NCBI GenBank assembly: GCA_036171275.1 | Contig: JAVHQT010000098.1 | Span: forward strand, 1-7,225 | Origin: PALSA-1006 sp036171275 | GTDB taxonomy: Bacteria; Pseudomonadota; Gammaproteobacteria; Burkholderiales; Gallionellaceae | Length of the DNA stretch: 7,225 nt | Direction: 5' to 3' | Shown here: positions 1 through 6,291 of the stretch, piece by piece | Position numbering within the stretch: position 1 is the stretch's first letter | Layout of the letters: the number at the start of each line of letters is the position of its first letter | The notes under the pieces: generated by a model | Databases searched by the model: none | The model's input: the letters and a program-made list of their open reading frames with translations, nothing else | What the model was told of the DNA's origin: nothing | Translations under genes and position numbers: made by a program

Positions 1-8
1 TTTTGTGC

Positions 9-30
9 GGTAAGTTGAAATTCAATTACC
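9..30. promoter_or_regulatory. Near-palindrome upstream of the ring nuclease gene
   Basis: The left arm GGTAA-g-TTGAA (9-19) is the reverse complement of the right arm TTCAA-TTACC (21-30), apart from one unpaired G at 14 and a single central A at 20. The short centre suits a dimeric repressor's operator better than an RNA hairpin. It lies about 120 bp before the preferred ring nuclease start. I could not place a convincing -10/-35 pair beside it, so a regulatory role is inferred from position and symmetry only. Confidence 0.35.
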
Positions 31-147
31 CACTGTATTTCACATAGAGCCAAATGGTAAACCTCACAAGCTTATGACTCGATGCAAAAAATGTCGCTTG
101 CAGATCGTCGTGATACCATTTCTCCATTCTTTCCAAACTTTATCATC

Positions 148-723
148 ATGACCATTTACCTCCTCAACGCACCGATACTCACCAGCTATGGGTACTGGAA
201 CTTTACTGGACCACTGCCTGTTGTTTACGCAAAATCAAAAATAAAAGATGGTTTTACCTCCGCGATAGGTCACCAAGCCAGTGCGGATTTTTTAGCTCAA
301 TTGCTCGGCGTTCCCGTGCCGATGAACCGCGTCGCCATCACCATGCAAGCAGGCGATAAGGCATTAATTTTGCGCATCAAAACACGCCTGCCGGAGGGCA
401 AACTCTTAACGAATGAAGAAATTAAAACCATGCCCTATGAGCTCGGCTGGTTAGTGTGCGAAGAAAATCTTCATCCTGAATGGGAGCCCGGAATTAGCGT
501 TACCCAAGTTAAGCCTTTGCCGGATTACAAGCTTTTTCTGGAATTTGAAACGGGCGAACAACGAATTTTTGACGTAACCCCGTATTTAGAAAAAGGCGTG
601 TTCGCACAATTAAAAGATTTAGAACGATTCAATCTTGCTATTGCTTGCTACGGAACAGTCGAATGGCCGGGCGACATTGATATTTCTCCTGAAACGCTCT
701 ACCGCCGCTCTATTCCTGTTTAG
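148..723 (+). CDS. crn2: Crn2/AcrIII-1 family (DUF1874) ring nuclease fused to a DUF2442 domain
   Basis: Residues 1 to about 105 match the DUF1874 family. It begins MTIYLLNAPILT, then has GHQASADFLAQLLG with H42, and NRVAI...KTRLPEGKLLTNEEI with R80 and E83. The viral enzyme SIRV1 gp29 (AcrIII-1) uses H47, R85 and E88 to cleave cyclic tetra-adenylate; the 38- and 3-residue spacings are the same here, so the active site looks intact. Cellular members (Crn2) shut off type III CRISPR signalling by degrading cA4. Residues about 118-191 look like DUF2442 (PLPDYKLFLEFETGE, FDVTPYLEKGVF, EWPGDIDISPETLY), of unknown role. I chose ATG 148 because the family starts at this MxIYLLNAP motif. An in-frame ATG at 82 would add 22 residues untypical of the family; neither start has a clear Shine-Dalgarno. 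The gene converges on the CRISPR array and cas genes, which supports a role in controlling them. It could instead be a captured phage anti-CRISPR. Confidence 0.88.
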   Translation: MTIYLLNAPILTSYGYWNFTGPLPVVYAKSKIKDGFTSAIGHQASADFLAQLLGVPVPMNRVAITMQAGDKALILRIKTRLPEGKLLTNEEIKTMPYELGWLVCEENLHPEWEPGISVTQVKPLPDYKLFLEFETGEQRIFDVTPYLEKGVFAQLKDLERFNLAIACYGTVEWPGDIDISPETLYRRSIPV

Positions 724-807
724 TCAAATTATTGCATAGAGTATTTTCAAACTAAGCGCGATTACACTTTGCGCATTACAAATCTGGAACTGTTCTAATT
801 TAGCCTT

Positions 808-833
808 GCCCAGCTTACCGCTGGGCTTTTTTT
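808..833 (+). terminator. Rho-independent terminator after crn2
   Basis: GCCCAGC (808-814) and GCTGGGC (820-826) form a perfect 7-bp GC-rich stem with the loop TTACC, followed directly by seven T residues (827-833). It ends plus-strand transcription from the ring nuclease gene 85 bp after its stop codon, just before the CRISPR array. No T-run exists on the other side, so it should not work as well for transcripts arriving from the array on the minus strand. Confidence 0.88.
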
Positions 834-849
834 CGCTCTTTGAATGATG

Positions 850-1024
850 AGCTTAATCCCCTTCAGGAAGTCGGGGTGGTGAAACCTCTGTGCCGATTGA
901 GTTGTGGAGTTAGCTTAAAAGTCTTAATCCCCTTCAGGAAGTCGGGGTGGTGAAACTCGTGGAGGCGCATCTCCTCCGCGAAATGCACGTCTTAATCCCC
1001 TTCAGGAAGTCGGGGTGGTGAAAC
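850..1024 (-). CRISPR. Short CRISPR array: three 36-bp repeats, two spacers
   Basis: Repeats lie at 850-885, 921-956 and 989-1024. The last two are identical; the first differs only at its first two bases (AG instead of GT). Spacers are 886-920 (35 nt) and 957-988 (32 nt), within the type III size range. On the minus strand the repeat starts GTTTCACC, has a CCCC...GGGG-containing hairpin in the middle and ends ATTAAGAC, which resembles the 8-nt handle (usually ATTGAAAC) of type III crRNAs. I prefer minus-strand transcription for three reasons: the cas genes run that way toward the array, the 185-bp region at 1025-1209 suits a leader, and the repeat degenerate at its 3' end (850) would then be the terminal one. 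The plus-strand 3' end GAAAC is the argument for the opposite orientation. No Cas6 gene is visible here to process the transcript. Confidence 0.95.
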
Positions 1025-1209
1025 AGTTAGCTTTTAAGCCCACGCCAGACAAGGCTTGCAGCGCGTTTATCTGCGTTGAGCTCACTTGACGAGGTATCTC
1101 AAAGCTAATTTGAAGCAAAAACATCATTAAATCCTTTTAAATCAATAAGCTGCGCTAATTGTTAAAGAAGTTGTCAATTTGGGCTGCATCCAGCGGTGCG
1201 CATTTTCCG
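1025..1209 (-). promoter_or_regulatory. Probable CRISPR leader
   Basis: This gene-free stretch lies between the perfect repeat at 1024 and the stop codon of the second cas2. The part at 1100-1180 is A+T rich, as leaders often are. On the minus strand a consensus-like TTGACA (1172-1177) could be a -35 element, but I see no well-spaced -10 partner. The sequence touching the first repeat, AGTTAGCTTTTAAG on the plus strand (1025-1038), is nearly repeated inside spacer 886-920. The leader role is inferred from position and the proposed array orientation. Confidence 0.5.
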
Positions 1210-1500
1210 TTAAAGAATGCCGTAGGTAAAGTCTTTTGTGAGTTCGCCGCTGCCCAATATCACGATGGCTTCGCGGTCAATTTTCGGTAACACGTAAATC
1301 GCTAAACGGTCTGCGCTGGCATCCAAACATCGGTAGGCTTTGATTTCCATTTTCTTGCGCTCTTGGTCGGTGAGCCAGGCTTCAAAGACGCTTTCTTGCG
1401 CCCGTTCGCCAAACGATTCCAACACACGCACCAGTGCGCGGCGGCGTTTGTCACAGGCTAAATCGTAGGCGATGACGGTAAAATAGCTGAGGTCGCTCAT
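1210..1500 (-). CDS. cas2: Cas2, second of two tandem copies
   Basis: This 96-residue protein has the Cas2 fold signature. It opens with a beta-strand and catalytic-type aspartate (FTVIAYDLACDKRRR, D13), then the region GERAQESVFEAWLT and a C-terminal strand. Cas2 dimers form the scaffold of the Cas1-Cas2 integrase that inserts new spacers. I start it at ATG 1500, where ATGA overlaps the stop of the upstream cas2 and gives translational coupling; an in-frame ATG at 1512 would add four residues (MDYR). It resembles its neighbour over the first 45 residues (VIAYD..xDKRRR, QESxFExWLT) but diverges afterwards, so the copies are not a recent duplication. It is the last gene before the array. Whether it pairs with the other Cas2 or with itself cannot be seen. 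Confidence 0.88.
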   Translation of the reverse strand: MSDLSYFTVIAYDLACDKRRRALVRVLESFGERAQESVFEAWLTDQERKKMEIKAYRCLDASADRLAIYVLPKIDREAIVILGSGELTKDFTYGIL

Positions 1501-1781
1501 CCGATAATCCAATAATCGGCTTCTTGGCGGGTGGCGACTTGTTGTCCATACACGCCATAACGTTCCGATTTTTTTACGGCTAAAGGATAGGCGCGCAATT
1601 TATCTTCTGCTAAATCCAGCAATAACGCAGCTTCGCTAAGTATATGATTTAATTCAGTTTTTGTTAACCACCCTTCAAAGATGCTTTCTTGCACCCGTTG
1701 CGTTTGTTTCGCCAGGCATTTCACCAGTTGCCGACGGCGTTTGTCGTCAGCAATATCATAGGCGATGACCCAAAGTCGCAT
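1497..1781 (-). CDS. cas2: Cas2, first of two tandem copies
   Basis: This 94-residue Cas2 starts MRLWVIAYDIADDKRRR, with the conserved metal-binding-type aspartate at D9, followed by QRVQESIFEGWLT and a C-terminal half containing KLRAYPLAVKKSERYGVYG. Length and motifs are normal for Cas2, the structural partner of Cas1 in spacer integration. The start at 1781 lies 5 nt after the RT-Cas1 stop, and a good Shine-Dalgarno (GAGGT) sits inside the end of the RT-Cas1 gene, so the two are co-expressed. Its own stop overlaps the start of the second cas2 by ATGA. The pairing of two divergent Cas2 proteins with one RT-Cas1 is unusual and leaves room for a mixed Cas2 dimer. Confidence 0.9.
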   Translation of the reverse strand: MRLWVIAYDIADDKRRRQLVKCLAKQTQRVQESIFEGWLTKTELNHILSEAALLLDLAEDKLRAYPLAVKKSERYGVYGQQVATRQEADYWIIG

Positions 1782-1786
1782 GATGT

Positions 1787-3892
1787 TTACCTCAAAACAA
1801 ATGGCTGGTAGGCGGGCGCAATACCTTCCAACACTTGAATGTAATGCGCTATTTGAATGCGCATCATGCGGCGAAAGTCGCCCGGCTCTTGCGTGACTGG
1901 ATGGGTGATGCGACTGTTGAGTTTGGCTTCGAGCCGTTCAACTAAGGTTTTACGCAGAGCGTTGCTGATGCGACAGGCACGATTTTCACCTTCTCCTTGC
2001 ATTTGAAAATCGCTTTTGTCTAAAGGGCGATCTAGCGCGAGTTTGATGACAACGGCATCGACCACCAATGCACGAAATTCTTCAACCAAATCAGAAACGA
2101 GCGCAGGATGCCCATTACGCATGGCGTGCAAATGTCCAAGGTGGGCTTCTAAACCGCGTGCGGCAATTAAGGTCAGTAAATTATGGTAAAGAATGGCGTA
2201 GCCGTATGAAAGCATTGCGTTAATTGGGTCTTGCGGTGGCTGGCGATTGCGTCCGCTAAAGCTGTCTTTCCACGATTCCGGCATGAGTTCGCGCCATGCG
2301 CCAAAATAGGCTCTGGCGGCTGCGCCTTCTATTCCCCTTAAAATATCAAGGTTGGCGGCGGTGAGTGCTTTGGCTTGTCCGGTGCGCATGGCGGCATCCA
2401 CTGGGCTTTCACCACCCGGGCGGAAACGATAATAACGACGCAACAATAAGCGCGAGTTGGCGATTTTTGCGGACACAAAAGCGCGTGCCATGCCGAGGTT
2501 AAAATCTTCATCGCGTGTGCGTTCGTGTTGCAGTGAACGTAAATTGATGCGGGTGTCTAGCGGTGAAATAAAATGTCCGGGCGGGCTGCCGTTCATCCCT
2601 TGAATAAAAAAACCTGAACCCCGCGCAAGCAAGGCACGCAGTGCACCAAAGCTGATTGCACCTTCGTCGGCAACGATGAGTTGATCGAGCTTTTCTAAGG
2701 GAATTGAGAGCAGTTCTGCGTCACTTTTTTTCACTGATATTCTGCCACCGTCCAAATGGACGTAAGCGCCGGGTTCGCCTAAATAGAGTGTTCGTAATAG
2801 CGGTGGGCTGGCTTCGTCAAAGCTGACTTCCGGTGCATGAGTCAGTTCTGCTGGCGGTTTGGGGATGGATAGTTCTGTGAGCGTGGTGACAAGGCGTTGC
2901 TTTTTTTCAGCGGCGGGGTTGGCGTGATTTTTTAGCGTTGGTTTGGCTGATTTTGGCTTAGATTTTTTTGGCTGATATTCCAGCGGGAGCAGCCAAGGCG
3001 AAGCGTCGGGGTCTTCTGCCCACAAGGCATCGCCTTCAAAGCGAACGCCTAAAAATGTAAATCCTTGCTCAAAAGTGGTGATGCGGGTTTTGTCAAAATT
3101 GATAGCGAGCCCAGCGCCACCTAGCCATAAACTGGCTTCTTCCAGTGCGATTTCTGCGCTGGCGTTATCTTGAGAAAGTACAATAAAATCATCAGCATAG
3201 CGTATGAGTCGCCGCTGTTCGTCTCCTGCCAGCACTTCGTCAAAGGCATCCAGATATAAATTAGAAAGCAGTGGTGAAATCGGTGAGCCTTGCGGCACGC
3301 CCATCTTTGGCCGCTCGAAGCCTTCTTTGGTTTTAATCGGCACGTTGAGCCACGCGGTGAGTAGGGGTAAAAGGCTCTCATCCGGGAGCACTTCACGTAA
3401 TTTTGCCAGTAGTTCTTCGTGCGGAATGTTGTCAAAAAATGCGGTGATGTCGGCATCTACCACGTGTTCAAATCCTTGATTACGGGCGGTGACAATAGCT
3501 TTAATTGCATCTTGCACCGAGCGACCCGGGCGGTAGGCGAAACTCTCCTCTTCAAAAAGCGGATCAAGAATCGGCACTAAAATTTGTGCTACGGCCGTTT
3601 GCAAAATTCGGTCGCGCACCGTGGGTACGGCAAGCAGCCTCGGCGATTTGCCGGGACGAGGGAGTTCAATGCGTAACAGCGGGTCAGGTTTGTAGGTATC
3701 GTCAGCGATTTGTTTGCGCAGCTTGCTCAGGCGTTCTAGCAAGCTGTCACTAAATCGTTCTAGTGTCACACCATCTGTGCCCGGCGCACCACCATTGGTG
3801 CGTACTCTGGACCATGCAAATGCGAGCATGTCGTCGGTGGTGGCAAGGTGGCGGAATAGTGGTCGTTGCGGATAGCGAAATTCCTGAGTCAT
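1787..3892 (-). CDS. cas1: Reverse transcriptase-Cas1 fusion (RT-Cas1)
   Basis: This 701-residue protein joins two enzymes. Residues about 15-300 are a group II intron-like reverse transcriptase: GAPGTDGVT (36-43), motif A DADITAFFDNIP with D148, PQGSPISPLLSNLYL (200-214) and catalytic YADD (232-235). Residues about 365-701 are Cas1, with the usual metal ligands visible: E522 in GIEGAAARAYF, H589 in GHLHAMRNG, and D601/E604 in DLVEEFR. A lysine- and proline-rich linker (about 305-350) separates them. Such fusions occur in type III systems and allow spacers to be taken from RNA by reverse transcription (shown for Marinomonas mediterranea MMB-1). Unlike that protein, there is no N-terminal Cas6 domain. 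All catalytic residues appear intact. The start at 3892 has no Shine-Dalgarno; the preceding bases read CTCCTTTGA. It heads the RT-Cas1-cas2-cas2 unit, with cas2 beginning 5 nt after its stop. Confidence 0.95.
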   Translation of the reverse strand: MTQEFRYPQRPLFRHLATTDDMLAFAWSRVRTNGGAPGTDGVTLERFSDSLLERLSKLRKQIADDTYKPDPLLRIELPRPGKSPRLLAVPTVRDRILQTAVAQILVPILDPLFEEESFAYRPGRSVQDAIKAIVTARNQGFEHVVDADITAFFDNIPHEELLAKLREVLPDESLLPLLTAWLNVPIKTKEGFERPKMGVPQGSPISPLLSNLYLDAFDEVLAGDEQRRLIRYADDFIVLSQDNASAEIALEEASLWLGGAGLAINFDKTRITTFEQGFTFLGVRFEGDALWAEDPDASPWLLPLEYQPKKSKPKSAKPTLKNHANPAAEKKQRLVTTLTELSIPKPPAELTHAPEVSFDEASPPLLRTLYLGEPGAYVHLDGGRISVKKSDAELLSIPLEKLDQLIVADEGAISFGALRALLARGSGFFIQGMNGSPPGHFISPLDTRINLRSLQHERTRDEDFNLGMARAFVSAKIANSRLLLRRYYRFRPGGESPVDAAMRTGQAKALTAANLDILRGIEGAAARAYFGAWRELMPESWKDSFSGRNRQPPQDPINAMLSYGYAILYHNLLTLIAARGLEAHLGHLHAMRNGHPALVSDLVEEFRALVVDAVVIKLALDRPLDKSDFQMQGEGENRACRISNALRKTLVERLEAKLNSRITHPVTQEPGDFRRMMRIQIAHYIQVLEGIAPAYQPFVLR

Positions 3893-4007
3893 TCAAAGGA
3901 GCGTTTATTGATCAAACAGCCAGTTTGGCTGCGGGGCAAGCAACGCATTAAAAGTCTAAAGCGTCAGGTCATTTCCTGCAGTCGGAGTGACCTGATGTTT
4001 GCTAGGT
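3893..4007 (-). promoter_or_regulatory. Gap before RT-Cas1 with two inverted repeats
   Basis: This 115-bp gap separates can2 from RT-Cas1. It holds a perfect 8-bp inverted repeat, TCAGGTCA (3964-3971) and TGACCTGA (3988-3995), with an inner TCC/GGA pair (3974-3976, 3984-3986), and a second hairpin CAGCCA-GTT-TGGCTG (3917-3931). Neither is followed by a strong T-run on the minus strand, so they are poor intrinsic terminators. They may be an operator, an RNA-processing or attenuation structure, or may insulate the adaptation genes. I could not identify a confident promoter here. Confidence 0.45.
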
Positions 4008-5000
4008 TTAGGATAGATCGAAATGTGGTGCAGTAAAAATCTGCTGCAACCGCTTTTGGATGTAAGGCAAGTCGCGACGTTGAATGACTTCAATTCCAAA
4101 TTGTTGCGCACGCTCCATGATTAGAGGCGAAATCGCTTCGGTAGTCACAAAAACGCCTCGTCCTCGCATTCCTGCCAATTGCTGGCAAAGTTGAGCGAGT
4201 TTGTACATTGCTTTGGTGGCTTCTGTAGCTGTGCCAGCTTTACCCGTTTTGCATTCAAAAACAAATGCGGTGTTGTCGCGCAAGCACATTACATCCAGCT
4301 CATTGACAATTTTTGTGCCATTTTGTGAAAAGTAAATTTTAAAACTGGCCGCAATGTCCTGAACGTAAGCGTCTGTTTTAGCATATCGGATAATTTCATC
4401 ATAAACATAATGCTCTAGCCACTGCCCGCCTTGAGCAGCATCCGTAACGGATGGCAACTTTCCAAGCTGAATGAGCTTTGATAGTTTTGCTTGGAAGCTT
4501 TGTCGCGCTTGGTTTGAAATGGAAGGAGGGCGAATAACGCCATTTTTTACCGTCATTCCAATTGAAATCAAATACGACTTGAGATTGATGCGATCAGAAA
4601 TCGGACAAATTGTGCGAAGCGGTTTTAGCCAATTGATGCAGTCATGCCGAATGTCCACGTAATACAACTCGTCGGCTTCACGATTCAGCGCTTCCCATGC
4701 GGCTATCGTCATGATTTTTGTGCCACCAGTGATATTGGCAACAATGCCTTGCGGATGAACTGCAACGATGTCAGCAAAGTCTCGCTGGCAAGCCGCCAAG
4801 TCATAGCTATCATCTAATAGCTTGATTTCATTCAGTATATTGTATTCACGTAGCGCATTGCTTAGCCAAACAACTTCATTCTGGCGCTCTTTTCCGGCGA
4901 CTAACAACACTTTTCGCACTGCCATTGACGGATCAATGAGTGTGGTCAGCGATGGAACGGGTTGATTTGAGACAAGACAAAGGTGAAGTTTGGCGGGCAT
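4008..5000 (-). CDS. can2: Can2/Card1-type CARF nuclease (DUF1887, PD-(D/E)XK)
   Basis: This 330-residue protein has an N-terminal CARF domain and a C-terminal restriction-like nuclease, the layout of Can2/Card1. Family members are activated by cyclic tetra-adenylate and cut DNA and/or RNA, causing dormancy or limiting phage. The CARF ligand loop is NITGGTKIM (89-97), preceded by the VLLVAG strand (31-36). The nuclease domain shows GGQWLEHYVYDE (191-202), then NELDV (233-237, D236) and FECKTGKAG (248-256, E249 and K251), the acidic-acidic-lysine centre of PD-(D/E)XK enzymes. All key residues seem intact. It starts 5 nt after the membrane CARF gene with little Shine-Dalgarno, so translation is probably coupled. 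Two CARF effectors side by side suggest parallel outputs from one second messenger. Whether it prefers DNA or RNA cannot be told from sequence. Confidence 0.9.
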   Translation of the reverse strand: MPAKLHLCLVSNQPVPSLTTLIDPSMAVRKVLLVAGKERQNEVVWLSNALREYNILNEIKLLDDSYDLAACQRDFADIVAVHPQGIVANITGGTKIMTIAAWEALNREADELYYVDIRHDCINWLKPLRTICPISDRINLKSYLISIGMTVKNGVIRPPSISNQARQSFQAKLSKLIQLGKLPSVTDAAQGGQWLEHYVYDEIIRYAKTDAYVQDIAASFKIYFSQNGTKIVNELDVMCLRDNTAFVFECKTGKAGTATEATKAMYKLAQLCQQLAGMRGRGVFVTTEAISPLIMERAQQFGIEVIQRRDLPYIQKRLQQIFTAPHFDLS

Positions 5001-5005
5001 AATGA

Positions 5006-5875
5006 TTAAGCGTGCTGTTTGGACTCAACGTTAAAGCTTCGAATGCGTTTAGCATCATTTGTCTCAACGTATTGAAATTCGACTTTAGGATGTTCAAGGG
5101 TGACCATCGCTGCTGCAATGCTAACGACCTTTGTGCCACTGGTGATGTCAATCATGATTTCATCCTCGGATGAGGCATGTTCTTTGATGATTTGGCGGTA
5201 AATGTTTAGCAACTCATCTAAAGAATCAAAATTAGCCTCTTGCAGATCGAACGAGTCGTCAGTCAGTTTTGGAAAATAATGCTCAATCATTTTTCTGCAC
5301 TCAGCGAAATTTTTAGCAGTTCCATTTTCGCCGGAAGATCCGACCAAAATAATTCGCTCCAGACGAGCTTCGTGTGCCTTGACAGCACGAAGTATTTGCT
5401 CCCATGAAAAGAAATTTCTTTCTTGTAAAGTTGACATTGTTGCCAGTACATCATTTAGTTTATCGGGCAAAGAAAGGTGTGTTCCATTTGTTTGGCTCAA
5501 TTCTTTAGCAGACCAAACCCAATTGGCTCGAGAAATCGCCAATACGAGAATTTTGTTAGGATTGACTTGGTTCGGCGGGGTAATTTTCCGTATTTCGATG
5601 GGCAAAAAGGTCGAGCGGCGCGAGTATAGAACAGCGGCGAGTGCTATTGAAAATAACAAGAAAACTAATTCAAATAAAAAAAACCGCATCGTGCAATCGT
5701 TACAAGTTGTATCTTTAATCCAATAGTCAATAATTAAGGCCTTTATTGGATCTGCGCATAAATTTGTTGTCAAAAACAGAAAGGCAGAAAGTGCTAAATT
5801 AATTAGCAAATCTTTATTAAAAATATTAAAAAGATTAAACATTTTTCTTAACTTGTTTTTAGCTCCAAACATCAT
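5006..5875 (-). CDS. Two-helix transmembrane CARF protein
   Basis: This 289-residue protein has a short basic N-terminus (KNKLRK), two hydrophobic helices (about 22-39 and 65-84) and a C-terminal CARF domain. The positive residues before helix 1 and the RR after helix 2 predict both ends inside, with the 40-64 loop outside; that loop holds C40 and a C58-x-x-C61 pair. The CARF part shows strand NKILVLAISRANWVW (108-122), IILVGSSGENGTA (175-187) and the ligand-loop motif IDITSGTKVVSIAAAM (242-257), close to NITGGTKIM in the adjacent Can2. No catalytic domain is visible, so the membrane part is the likely effector, as in the membrane CARF protein Cam1, which depolarises the membrane; Cam1 has one helix, so this is not obviously the same family. 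ATG 5875 overlaps the toxin stop by ATGA, with an AAGG sequence upstream. The first 60 codons are markedly A+T rich. Confidence 0.85.
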   Translation of the reverse strand: MMFGAKNKLRKMFNLFNIFNKDLLINLALSAFLFLTTNLCADPIKALIIDYWIKDTTCNDCTMRFFLFELVFLLFSIALAAVLYSRRSTFLPIEIRKITPPNQVNPNKILVLAISRANWVWSAKELSQTNGTHLSLPDKLNDVLATMSTLQERNFFSWEQILRAVKAHEARLERIILVGSSGENGTAKNFAECRKMIEHYFPKLTDDSFDLQEANFDSLDELLNIYRQIIKEHASSEDEIMIDITSGTKVVSIAAAMVTLEHPKVEFQYVETNDAKRIRSFNVESKQHA

Positions 5876-6291
5876 CGTCCCGCCTTGATGGCTTTGATAT
5901 GACCGTTCGCGCTATAGTCCAGCAATAATTGATCATCGGTAATTAGCGTCGATCCAAGGTGACGAGCAGTAGCTGCTATTAAACGATCCGCCGGATCACC
6001 ATGGATTTGCCCAGGAAGTCGGGTGCTGGTAACTGCAATTTCGGGCGAGATAGGTTCAACACGAATTCCTGATACGTTGGTAGCAAGCTGTACCCATTCG
6101 CCGATATCCCGATCCAGTATCAATCGTCCTTTACTCACCAACATTGCCACTTCCCACGGAGAAATGGCAGAAATCAACACTGCTTGTTCCGTAAGTGAAT
6201 TTTCGATTGCGATTTGCGCTTTTGAACTCAGTCTGGAATCGCCATTCAGCAGCCATACCCAAACGTGAGTGTCGAGTAAAACCAAGCTCAT
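5872..6291 (-). CDS. vapC: VapC-family PIN-domain toxin
   Basis: This 139-residue protein is a PIN-domain ribonuclease toxin. The acidic active-site residues are D7 (VLLDTHVWVWLL), E47 (SPWEVAML), D99/D102 (GDPADRLIAATA) and D119/D120 (LITDDQLL). VapC toxins cleave tRNA or rRNA and are neutralised by the antitoxin encoded before them. I start it at ATG 6291, which overlaps the antitoxin stop by ATGA and begins the family-typical MSLVLLDTHVW; an ATG at 6306 would add five unlikely residues. Its stop overlaps the start of the membrane CARF gene, also by ATGA. The toxin is therefore translationally linked on both sides, and the pair belongs to the CARF operon rather than being a separate passenger unit. 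Confidence 0.92.
   Translation of the reverse strand: MSLVLLDTHVWVWLLNGDSRLSSKAQIAIENSLTEQAVLISAISPWEVAMLVSKGRLILDRDIGEWVQLATNVSGIRVEPISPEIAVTSTRLPGQIHGDPADRLIAATARHLGSTLITDDQLLLDYSANGHIKAIKAGR

Noticed and set aside
82..147. N-terminal extension of the ring nuclease from ATG 82
   Set aside because: The 22 extra residues precede the family-typical start MTIYLLNAP, show no conserved motif and have no Shine-Dalgarno in front. I kept 148, though 82 is not excluded.
850..1024. Plus-strand orientation of the CRISPR array based on the GAAAC repeat end
   Set aside because: The degenerate repeat, leader-like region and cas gene direction all favour the minus strand, where the repeat ends ATTAAGAC. 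The plus orientation remains an alternative.
3121..3456. Open frame of 111 codons on the minus strand inside RT-Cas1
   Set aside because: It overlaps the reverse transcriptase core in another frame, has no family resemblance and is explained as a shadow of the real gene.
3917..3995. Inverted repeats as an intrinsic terminator of the can2 operon
   Set aside because: Neither stem is followed by a T-run on the minus strand, so termination is not supported.
5379..5726. Open frame of 115 codons on the plus strand opposite the membrane CARF gene
   Set aside because: It lies antisense to a gene with clear CARF motifs, has no recognisable domain and shows low-complexity Asn/Lys at its end.
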